A DNA stretch of 6,425 nt from an uncultured Selenomonadaceae bacterium (GTDB lineage Bacteria > Bacillota > Negativicutes > Selenomonadales > Selenomonadaceae): assembly GCA_905236785.1 (NCBI GenBank), contig CAJOQC010000132.1, positions 1-6,425 of the forward strand, read 5' to 3'. Below, one piece after another: positions 1-5,554 of this stretch. The position numbers and the translations under genes were made by a program. How positions within the stretch are numbered: position 1 is the stretch's first letter; each line of letters opens with the position of its first letter. The notes beneath the pieces were generated by a model, which had not been told where the DNA came from, ran no database searches, and worked only from the letters and a program-made list of their open reading frames with translations.

Positions 1-10
1 ATAAGTCAAT

Positions 11-17
11 GAGGAGG
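11..17 (+). promoter_or_regulatory. Ribosome binding site fixing the flavoprotein start at 24
   Basis: GAGGAGG lies 6 bases before the ATG at 24. The alternative in-frame ATG at 9 overlaps this motif and has no site of its own. The start at 24 also leaves a normal-length Tat leader. Confidence 0.8.
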
Positions 18-23
18 TTCTCA

Positions 24-1499
24 ATGGGAAGAAATTTTTCAATACCTATTTCGCGGCGGGATTTTGTGAAACTTACTGGCATAGCGGCAGCAGGATTGGT
101 TATGGACAGCGGCAATTTGCCAAAGGCCGACGCCAAAACCTCCGAGGTGACCGTAGGAGAGAAAAAACTTCCTCTGCTCTATGAAACCGACGTTTGCGTG
201 GTAGGCGGCGGACCTTCCGGGACGGCGGCAGCCGTTAGCGCCGCAAGAAGAGGAGCAAAAACTGTCTTGGTTGAGCGCGGAGTCGCCTTGGGCGGGTTGG
301 CGGTTTTGGGCTGTGTCTATCCTTTCATGGACACTCATGCGCCTAACAGCGATACGCCTTATGTGGCGGAGGTGAAAGAGCGTCTGCGTAAGCATGGGAT
401 TGAACCCTATGACGGGGTGACACAACAAACGTGGCACAATCCCGAAACTCTCGCCTTGATTTATGACGAAATGTGCGCCGAGGCAGGCGTTGATATTCTT
501 TACCAAACAGTCTTGGTGGACACTGTTAAAGACGGCGGAAAAATTACGGCGGCCATTATTCAAACCATTGCCGGGCTTTATGCCATTAAAGCCAAAACTT
601 TTATTGATGCCACGGGGGATGCTTTTCTTGCCCGCTCGGCAGGCGTTCCCTATGAGCGCGGCTATGAAAAAACTGGGAACAATCAGCCGCTTTCCTTCCG
701 CTTTGAGATGGGCGGCATAGACATTGAGCGGCTTTATCGGTATGTTGCCGTGGAGCTTAAAGAGGATTGGTGCAAGTCCAAGCCGCCTTATTTTGAAATT
801 GCCGAGGCCATGCACCGTAAGCAACGCTACAAACTGGAAGAACTCATGGCGCAGGGCGTGGCAAGCGGGGAGCTGACGCAGGAAGAAGCGGAATATATGC
901 AGGGCTACACCATCATCGGCAAGAACGGGGTTATGAGTATGAATTGCCCGGAAATCCCCGTGCGTTTTTCCGCCACAGATCCGGTTTCATACAGCAAGGG
1001 CGTCACCTTCGGGCGGCGCATGATGCACAATATTGCATCGTACCTTATCCGTCACCTGCCGGGGTTTGAACACGCGTTTATCAGCAGAGAAGCCGCTATG
1101 CTTGGGGCAAGGGAGTCCTGGCGTATTAAAGGCAAGCACTATTTGGAGGAAGAGGACTATCACAATCAGAGCCGTTTTTCCGATGCCGTGTGCCGCACGG
1201 CATGGTTTATCGATGCCCACGGCGAAAAAGTGTCGGAAAAACTCCCCAAGGGCGGGTTCTATGAGATTCCCTATCGCTCCTTGATTACAAATGAAATAAA
1301 AAATCTTATCGTAGCAGGACGCTCAATCAGCGCCAGTTTTATTTTGCAAGCATCCATGCGTATTCAGCCCACCTGCATGAGCATTGGCGAAGCGGCGGGC
1401 ATTGCTGCGGCATGGGGAATTTCTCACGGTATCGAAGTGAACGCACTGCATTGGGAAAATATCCCTGCAGACAAACGAAGCTATGTGAGCGCAGGTTAA
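24..1499 (+). CDS. Tat-exported FAD-dependent oxidoreductase (FAD_oxidored-type), substrate unknown
   Basis: This is a complete gene of 491 residues. The N-terminus has a twin-arginine signal: SRRDFVK at residues 10-16, a hydrophobic stretch at 17-27, and a possible ADA cleavage site at 35-37. The mature protein should therefore be exported already folded, carrying its cofactor. The Rossmann FAD site follows: beta strand DVCVVGGGPSG (56-66) and acidic E84 ending the second strand. The segment LGARESWRIKGKHYLEEED (360-378) and the C-terminal FAD-contacting block AGRS...PTCMSIGEAAGIAAA (431-463) are typical of the FAD_oxidored family (PF12831). I see no heme-binding CXXCH and no iron-sulfur cysteine cluster, so the electron partner must be separate. 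An in-frame ATG at position 9 lies inside the ribosome site, so the ATG at 24 is preferred. The gene ends at the 1541-1578 terminator. The fold is clear; the substrate cannot be read from the sequence, and a fumarate-reductase-like or other dehydrogenase role is only a guess. Confidence 0.9.
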   Translation: MGRNFSIPISRRDFVKLTGIAAAGLVMDSGNLPKADAKTSEVTVGEKKLPLLYETDVCVVGGGPSGTAAAVSAARRGAKTVLVERGVALGGLAVLGCVYPFMDTHAPNSDTPYVAEVKERLRKHGIEPYDGVTQQTWHNPETLALIYDEMCAEAGVDILYQTVLVDTVKDGGKITAAIIQTIAGLYAIKAKTFIDATGDAFLARSAGVPYERGYEKTGNNQPLSFRFEMGGIDIERLYRYVAVELKEDWCKSKPPYFEIAEAMHRKQRYKLEELMAQGVASGELTQEEAEYMQGYTIIGKNGVMSMNCPEIPVRFSATDPVSYSKGVTFGRRMMHNIASYLIRHLPGFEHAFISREAAMLGARESWRIKGKHYLEEEDYHNQSRFSDAVCRTAWFIDAHGEKVSEKLPKGGFYEIPYRSLITNEIKNLIVAGRSISASFILQASMRIQPTCMSIGEAAGIAAAWGISHGIEVNALHWENIPADKRSYVSAG

Positions 1500-1540
1500 T
1501 GGCACGAACTCATTTATGCCGTGCTTTCTTAAAAATTTGA

Positions 1541-1578
1541 AAAACGCCCCGTTCGTACTATGACGAACGGGGTGTTTT
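1541..1578. terminator. Bidirectional intrinsic terminator between the flavoprotein and transketolase genes
   Basis: The arms 1541-1556 and 1563-1578 pair over 16 base pairs with a single G-U and a 6-base loop (1557-1562). The core is CGCCCCGTTCGT against ACGAACGGGGTG. On the + strand the stem is followed by TTTT, AC, TTTT. On the - strand the stem ends in TTTTT and a second T run follows. It lies 41 bases after the flavoprotein stop and downstream of the convergent transketolase gene, so it probably serves both. Confidence 0.85.
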
Positions 1579-1610
1579 ACTTTTCAGACTAATTTTCGAT
1601 AAAAATTTTA

Positions 1611-1772
1611 AGGAAGCACTGCATAATTCATTAGCACCCTTGTGGGAGCCTTTTTCCGGCATAATGCGCCATGCGCCGCTTGACGTAGCGAGGCTAATGC
1701 TTTGCGGCACTTTCCTCGTCTGCCGAAAAAAATCCATCGGTAATGGCACTAACGCATTTATGCAGTGTTCCT
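1611..1772. mobile_element. MITE-like fold-back element, about 162 bp
   Basis: This non-coding segment is bounded by inverted repeats. The left end reads AGGAAGCACTGCATAA and the right end, read on the - strand, AGGAACACTGCATAA, differing by one missing G. The pairing continues imperfectly inwards: CATTAGCACC (1629-1638) matches CGTTAGTGCC read backwards from 1754, and TTTTTCCGGCA matches TTTTTTTCGGCA further in. TTA occurs immediately outside both ends (1608-1610 and 1773-1775), as expected of a 3-base target duplication. There is no transposase or credible ORF inside, so it would need a transposase in trans. Termini and TNA-type duplications of this kind recall IS5-related elements, but that family assignment is inference. 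The alternative is a long imperfect palindrome serving as a processing or termination structure for the transketolase mRNA. Confidence 0.6.
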
Positions 1773-1802
1773 TTAGATTAACGCGGCCTTACGTTTTTGG
1801 CA

Positions 1803-3803
1803 TTACTTGTTCTTGTTTATCACGTTTTTCATAACGGAGGCTACGTTCTCTTTCGTAAAGCCGAATTTTTTGAACAAAAGCCCCGCAGGAGCGGATGCGC
1901 CAAAACCTTTCATGCACACAACATCGCCGTCAAGCCCCACATAACCGCCCCAGCCGAAGTTTCCGGCAGCTTCGACGGCAACGCGGTTTTTAACTTTTGC
2001 GGGCAATATTTTTTCTTTGTATTCCGCACTCTGTTTTTCAAAAATGTCCATGCAGGGCATACTGACTACACGAACGTCTATTCCTTCATTGGCCAACATC
2101 TCCTGCGCTTCAACGGCCAAAGAAACCTCCGAACCCGTGGCGATAATAATTCCGTCCATATCCGCTTTTTTGGCATCGCTCACAACGTAGGCGCCCTTTA
2201 ACGCATCTTTGCTCGAACCTTTAAGTTGCGGCAGGTTTTGACGCGTAAGCACCAAAGCAGTGGGGGTATTTTTGGCGGTAGCTGCCAAATACCAACCCGC
2301 TGCCGTTTCCGTGGCATCGGCCGGGCGGAAAACATTGACATTCGGCGTTGCGCGAAGCATGGCAAGCTGCTCAATGGGTTCATGGGTCGGGCCGTCTTCG
2401 CCTACGCCGATGCTGTCATGGGTCAAAACATAAGTCGTGGGAATTTCCATAAGAGCGGCCAAGCGCATCATCGGTTTTAGGTAATCGCTAAAGACAAAGA
2501 ATGTGGCCACATAAACCCGCAAACCGCCGTAAAGAGTGATACCGTTGGCAATAGCTGCCATGGCAAACTCGCGAACACCAAAATGCAAATTGCGTCCGGC
2601 GTAATCTTTTTTCGAGAAATCGCCCGCGCCTTTCATTTCGGTTTTGTTGGACGGCGCAAGATCCGCGCTGCCGCCGATGAGATTGGGCATAATGTCCTTC
2701 AATCGGTTTATCATGGTGCCTGACAAAGCTCGTGTAGCTTGCGGTTTATCCTCGTAAGCCCAAAAGTCTTCGTTTTTCAACAGGGCATCTGCGTCAATGT
2801 CCTTATGATATTCGTCCCATAATTTTTTTTGTTCGGGGAATTTGGCCGCCCACTCATTAAACATATTGTTCCATTTTTCTTCCGCCGCCGCGCCGTTTTT
2901 GATAAGTTCGGAGTAATGGGCGTAAACATCGTCGGGAACGTTAAAACTCTTTTCGGGGTCAGGCCATCCCAAGTTTTCCTTCAAGGCTTTTACGTTGTCT
3001 TCGCCTAAGGGTTCGCCATGCGCGCTGGCTTTGCCCTCTTTGGCAGGGCAACCAAAACCTATTTTTGTCTTGACGGTTATAAAGGAAGGATGCTCTTTGT
3101 CCGCTTTTGCTTCTTCAATGGCCTTGCCGATTGCCTCAAGATCGTTGCCGTCCTCAACGGTGATGGTTTGGAAACCGAACGCTTCCAGCCGTTTTTGCAC
3201 ATTCTCCGTGAAGGCAATATCTGTGCTGCCTTCAATGGAAATGCCGTTGCTGTCGTAAAGCACAATCAGTTTGCCAAGACCCAGCGTTCCCGCCAGGCTG
3301 AAGGCTTCGCTCGATACGCCTTCCATAAGGCAACCGTCGCCGCCAAGGACAAAAGTATAGTTATCAATGACGGGATAACCTTCTTTGTTAAAAGTGGCGG
3401 CCATGTGGGCTTCGGCCATGGCCATGCCGACAGCCATTCCCATGCCTGCGCCAAGAGGCCCGGTGGTTGCTTCTACGCCGTTTGTCCAACCGTATTCGGG
3501 ATGACCCGGAGTTTTTGATTCCTCCTGACGAAAATTTTTCAAATCCTCAAGAGTAAGACCGTAGCCAAAAAGATGCAAAAGAGAATAAAGCATCGCCGAG
3601 CCATGACCGCCGGACAGGATAAAACGGTCGCGCCCTGCCCATTTGCTGTTTTTGGGGTTGTGTTTCATGTGCCGCGCCCAAAGTTCATATGCCATGGCCG
3701 CACTGCCCAAGGGAAGGCCGGGATGGCCGGAATTGGCCTTTTGCACTTCGTCTGCGGACAAAACTCTGATTGCGTTCACACATTTCATGTCGATACTTGC
3801 CAT
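1803..3803 (-). CDS. tkt: Transketolase
   Basis: This is a full-length 666-residue transketolase, which transfers two-carbon ketol units between xylulose-5-phosphate and ribose-5-phosphate or erythrose-4-phosphate. It acts in the cytoplasm in the non-oxidative pentose phosphate pathway. Every hallmark is present: SGHPG with His27, His67, the thiamine diphosphate/metal motif GDGCLMEG starting at 155 with Asn186, His262, the catalytic Glu412 in FGVREFAMAA, Phe438 in the thiamine-ring pocket, and THDSIGVGEDGPTHEP with His462 and His474. The three domains (pyrophosphate-binding, pyrimidine-binding, C-terminal) are complete, and the numbering runs within one residue of E. coli TktA from memory. 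A longer reading could begin 10 codons upstream, but AAGGAG 8 bases before this ATG and the standard N-terminus favour this start. The gene is transcribed divergently from the PTS genes, and its 3' end lies 28 bases from the MITE-like element. Identification is secure. Confidence 0.97.
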   Translation of the reverse strand: MASIDMKCVNAIRVLSADEVQKANSGHPGLPLGSAAMAYELWARHMKHNPKNSKWAGRDRFILSGGHGSAMLYSLLHLFGYGLTLEDLKNFRQEESKTPGHPEYGWTNGVEATTGPLGAGMGMAVGMAMAEAHMAATFNKEGYPVIDNYTFVLGGDGCLMEGVSSEAFSLAGTLGLGKLIVLYDSNGISIEGSTDIAFTENVQKRLEAFGFQTITVEDGNDLEAIGKAIEEAKADKEHPSFITVKTKIGFGCPAKEGKASAHGEPLGEDNVKALKENLGWPDPEKSFNVPDDVYAHYSELIKNGAAAEEKWNNMFNEWAAKFPEQKKLWDEYHKDIDADALLKNEDFWAYEDKPQATRALSGTMINRLKDIMPNLIGGSADLAPSNKTEMKGAGDFSKKDYAGRNLHFGVREFAMAAIANGITLYGGLRVYVATFFVFSDYLKPMMRLAALMEIPTTYVLTHDSIGVGEDGPTHEPIEQLAMLRATPNVNVFRPADATETAAGWYLAATAKNTPTALVLTRQNLPQLKGSSKDALKGAYVVSDAKKADMDGIIIATGSEVSLAVEAQEMLANEGIDVRVVSMPCMDIFEKQSAEYKEKILPAKVKNRVAVEAAGNFGWGGYVGLDGDVVCMKGFGASAPAGLLFKKFGFTKENVASVMKNVINKNK

Positions 3804-3811
3804 TTTTTTCG

Positions 3812-3817
3812 CTCCTT
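3812..3817 (-). promoter_or_regulatory. Ribosome binding site of tkt
   Basis: On the - strand AAGGAG lies 8 bases before the ATG at 3803. It decides between this start and an in-frame ATG 30 bases upstream, which would place the site inside the coding region. Confidence 0.75.
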
Positions 3818-3832
3818 GTCTTAAACCGTTCA

Positions 3833-3856
3833 AATTTGTGTCTTGTTTAACAAATT
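3833..3856. repeat. Inverted repeat in the tkt leader (possible operator)
   Basis: AATTTGT (3833-3839) and ACAAATT (3850-3856) form a perfect 7-base inverted repeat with a 10-base spacer. It lies 30 bases upstream of the tkt start, where a bound repressor or a folded leader could affect expression. No known regulator motif is matched. Confidence 0.35.
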
Positions 3857-3896
3857 GTTTTGCCTACTTTGCCGCTACTGTGGTAAACCTTGCCAC

Positions 3897-3924
3897 AAAA
3901 AGTCACAAACAAAAAGTCACAAAC
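3897..3924. repeat. Tandem direct repeat, two 14-base copies
   Basis: AAAAAGTCACAAAC occurs twice head to tail (3897-3910 and 3911-3924) without a mismatch, followed by a partial AAAC. Read on the - strand each unit contains TTTGTGAC, so two TGTGA half-sites are spaced 14 bases apart in the same orientation. This could be regulator iterons or simple slippage. Confidence 0.75.
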
Positions 3925-4040
3925 AAACGGTTTCATATTTATTTGTGTTTATTCCTTCGACAAAGACCGATAAAATCCTGCTACTTTGGGCGTACAAAAT
4001 TTTTGTCATAAGGAAGCATCATAAAATCCGAATCATAAAC

Positions 4041-4070
4041 ATGACAAATGTCACTTCAAAAATTTATAAA
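4041..4070 (+). promoter_or_regulatory. Probable sigma-70-type promoter of the PTS operon
   Basis: ATGACA (4041-4046, 5 of 6 consensus bases) and TATAAA (4065-4070, 5 of 6) are separated by 18 bases. Transcription would begin near 4077-4078, leaving a leader of about 80 bases before the IIB start. The -35 box overlaps the perfect inverted repeat TGACA-AA-TGTCA (4042-4053), an arrangement typical of a repressor-controlled promoter. Confidence 0.5.
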
Positions 4071-4088
4071 ATCGTGACAGAGGGCAAT

Positions 4089-4115
4089 TTGATTTTTTAG
4101 CCGTTGTGGTAAAAT
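4089..4115 (+). promoter_or_regulatory. Alternative proximal PTS promoter
   Basis: TTGATT (4089-4094) and TAAAAT (4110-4115) are only 15 bases apart, which is short. The -10 is preceded by TG at the extended -10 position (TGGTAAAAT), which can compensate for a weak -35. Transcription would start about 4122, giving a short leader with the AAGAAAGGGG ribosome site at 4141-4150. It is a weaker candidate than the 4041-4070 promoter. Confidence 0.3.
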
Positions 4116-4159
4116 TTCCATTATGAAAATAACCTGTATCAAGAAAGGGGTACATATTT

Positions 4160-4651
4160 ATGGAAATCGCATTTTGTCGAATTGACGATCGTCTTATTCA
4201 TGGTCAAGTTGCTACCGTGTGGACGAAAATGACGGGTTGCAACCGCATCATGTGTTGCTCGGACGAAGTTGCCCAGGACACCATGAGAAAGAAACTTCTC
4301 CTTCAGGTCGCGCCTCCGGGTATCAAGGCTTATGTCGTGCCTGTTGACAAAGCCGTTGCGGCATATAAAGACCCGAAATACGATTCCTTTAAGACCTTGT
4401 TCCTTTTCACGAACCCCACCGACGTGCTTCGCGCCGTAAAGGGCGGTATTCCCTTCAAATCCGTCAATTTGGGCGGCAAATGCTTCAAAGAAGGGGACAC
4501 CATGATTTCTCAGGCCGTGGCCGTCAACAAACAGGATGTCGAGTCTCTCCTTGAGCTTCACAATATGGGCATCGAAGTCGAAATCAGAAAGCTCTGGAAC
4601 GAGCCTAAAGGCGACTTGATGGAAGCATTAAAAGCAAAGGGGCTTGCTTAA
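4160..4651 (+). CDS. PTS system mannose/fructose/sorbose-family IIB component
   Basis: This 163-residue cytoplasmic phosphocarrier of the mannose-class PTS takes phosphate from IIA and passes it to the sugar entering through IIC/IID. The family signature RIDDRLIHGQV lies at residues 7-17, with His14 as the expected phosphorylated residue. Mannose-class IIB proteins use histidine, whereas other PTS classes use cysteine. Its length matches a single PTSIIB_sorb domain (PF03830), and no IIA domain is fused to it, unlike E. coli ManX, which is an IIAB fusion. The start follows AAGAAAGGGG at 4141-4150 with a 9-base gap. It is the first gene of a IIB-IIC-IID unit, separated from IIC by 99 bases containing a hairpin. 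The family is certain. The sugar is not, because IIB alone does not distinguish mannose from sorbose, fructose or N-acetylgalactosamine. Confidence 0.93.
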   Translation: MEIAFCRIDDRLIHGQVATVWTKMTGCNRIMCCSDEVAQDTMRKKLLLQVAPPGIKAYVVPVDKAVAAYKDPKYDSFKTLFLFTNPTDVLRAVKGGIPFKSVNLGGKCFKEGDTMISQAVAVNKQDVESLLELHNMGIEVEIRKLWNEPKGDLMEALKAKGLA

Positions 4652-4663
4652 TTTAGCTTAAAG

Positions 4664-4695
4664 GATTGAGAAGTGAATTTTTTCACTTCCCAATC
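4664..4695 (+). terminator. Intercistronic hairpin between IIB and IIC (attenuator or mRNA-processing element)
   Basis: GATTGAGAAGTGAA (4664-4677) pairs with TTCACTTCCCAATC (4682-4695) around a TTTT loop: 14 positions with one A-C mismatch. Three flanking A-T pairs extend the stem past a bulged G. It begins 12 bases after the IIB stop. The run that follows is only TTT before GG, so termination would be partial at best. A stem here could stabilise IIB mRNA and set IIB expression apart from IIC/IID. Confidence 0.6.
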
Positions 4696-4750
4696 TTTGG
4701 AATTTATACCACATCAATTTTATCAAACATAAGAAAGGATGTTTGGCATT

Positions 4751-5536
4751 ATGGAACTTTTATTGGTCATAATTGTTTCGGCAATTGCCGGTATGGCATC
4801 GGTGCTTGACGAAGCGCAGTTCCACCGCCCGCTTTTGGCCTGCACCATGATGGGCGCGGTTTTGGGCGACATTACGACGGGCATCATCTTGGGCGGTACG
4901 CTTGAAATGATGGCTTTAGGTTGGATGAACGTCGGCGCGGCTATGGCGCCTGATGCAGCGTTGGCCTCCACGGTTTCCACCATTCTTGTTGTCGTCGGTC
5001 ATCAGAGCATCGGCGCAGGTATCGCCTTGGCTGTTCCTTTGGCTGCGGCAGGTCAGGTTCTCACCATTTTCGTTCGTACAATCACGGTTTTCTTCCAGCA
5101 TTTGGCGGACAAATACGCTCTTGAAGGCAGCACCCGCGGCATTGAGTTCTGTCACTTTGCCGGTCTTGCCCTTCAGGGTATCCGCGTGGCTGTTCCCTCC
5201 GTATTGGTTTATGTTATCGCCGGCACGGACACGGTCAACGCTCTTTTAAGCTCCATCCCCGAAGTTATCACTCGCGGCCTTCAGGTCTCCGGCGGCTTCA
5301 TCGTGGTCGTAGGTTATGCTATGGTTATCAACATGATGAACGCGAAGGCTCTTATGCCGTACTTCTTCTTGGGCTTCCTCCTTGCGGTGTTCACGAACAT
5401 CAACCTCATCGGTTTCGGCGCAATCGGTCTTATCTGCGCTTACTTCCACATTCAGGGTTTGGAACGCGAGCTTAATATGCAGGCAGCCGGCGGCGGCGGC
5501 GCAACCGACGACGTTGACGACTCGGATTTGATGTAA
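4751..5536 (+). CDS. manY: PTS mannose-family IIC component (ManY-like membrane transporter)
   Basis: This 261-residue integral membrane protein pairs with IID to form the sugar-translocating unit of the mannose-class PTS. It resembles E. coli ManY along its whole length. Matches include FHRPLLACTMMGAVLGD (residues 24-40), the conserved LGGTLEMMALGWMN and APDAALAS stretch (47-73), GHQSIGAGIALAVPLAAAGQ in the middle, and GYAMVINMMNA near the end. Most of the protein is hydrophobic helices. It ends in a short acidic, glycine-rich tail (GGGG then DDVDDSD) that is probably cytoplasmic. An in-frame ATG at 4739 abuts the AAGAAAGG ribosome site (4731-4738) with no gap, so the ATG at 4751, with an 11-base gap, is preferred and gives the usual family N-terminus. 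The IID gene follows after 18 bases. Similarity to ManY supports mannose/glucose transport, but specificity is inferred. Confidence 0.93.
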   Translation: MELLLVIIVSAIAGMASVLDEAQFHRPLLACTMMGAVLGDITTGIILGGTLEMMALGWMNVGAAMAPDAALASTVSTILVVVGHQSIGAGIALAVPLAAAGQVLTIFVRTITVFFQHLADKYALEGSTRGIEFCHFAGLALQGIRVAVPSVLVYVIAGTDTVNALLSSIPEVITRGLQVSGGFIVVVGYAMVINMMNAKALMPYFFLGFLLAVFTNINLIGFGAIGLICAYFHIQGLERELNMQAAGGGGATDDVDDSDLM

Positions 5537-5554
5537 GAAACGGAGGCTTTTGAT

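Larger units (their letters stand above)
3804..4159. other. Divergent intergenic control region between tkt and the PTS genes
   Basis: This 356-base AT-rich stretch has no credible gene. Overlapping short frames start within it or run in from the tkt antisense strand, but they lack ribosome sites and protein character. It must hold the promoters of both flanking units. Listed from left to right: an AATTTGT/ACAAATT inverted repeat in the tkt leader (3833-3856), a TGTGG/CCACA inverted repeat (3879-3897), a 14-base tandem repeat (3897-3924), an ACAAAA-T-TTTTGT palindrome (3994-4006), TGTCA/TGACA motifs between 4004 and 4079, and two PTS-directed promoter candidates. I found no convincing -35/-10 pair for tkt; a weak one (TTGTCG, 17 bases, AAATAT on the - strand, about 3935-3963) is too poor to annotate. 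No sigma-54 (GG-N10-GC) promoter was seen, although mannose-PTS operons often use one. Confidence 0.7.

Noticed and set aside
39..824. Long 261-codon open frame on the - strand opposite the flavoprotein gene
   Set aside because: It is antisense to a gene with clear Tat and FAD motifs, has no family resemblance or ribosome site, and is explained by codon bias of the real gene.
1797..2201. 134-codon + strand frame overlapping the tkt 3' end
   Set aside because: It is antisense to the C-terminal domain of transketolase, has no Shine-Dalgarno site, and lacks protein-like features.
3018..3518. 166-codon open frame on the + strand inside tkt
   Set aside because: It lies wholly antisense to the conserved thiamine-binding domain of transketolase and its translation shows no recognisable domain.
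3882..3892. GG...GC spacing resembling a sigma-54 promoter
   Set aside because: The spacing is 8 bases rather than the required 10, and the surrounding TGGCAC/TTGC consensus is absent.
3897..3924. Start of a CRISPR array
   Set aside because: Only two 14-base units are directly abutted without spacers, and there are no cas genes.
4010..4025. AAGGAAGCATCATAAAA resembling the MITE end (AAGGAAGCACTGCATAA)
   Set aside because: It lacks the CTG core, has no partner inverted repeat nearby and no duplication. A solo end is possible but chance similarity is likelier.
3843..4100. Short + strand frames in the divergent region as a possible small gene
   Set aside because: There is no ribosome site, the composition follows the AT-rich DNA, and the frames run through promoter and repeat elements.
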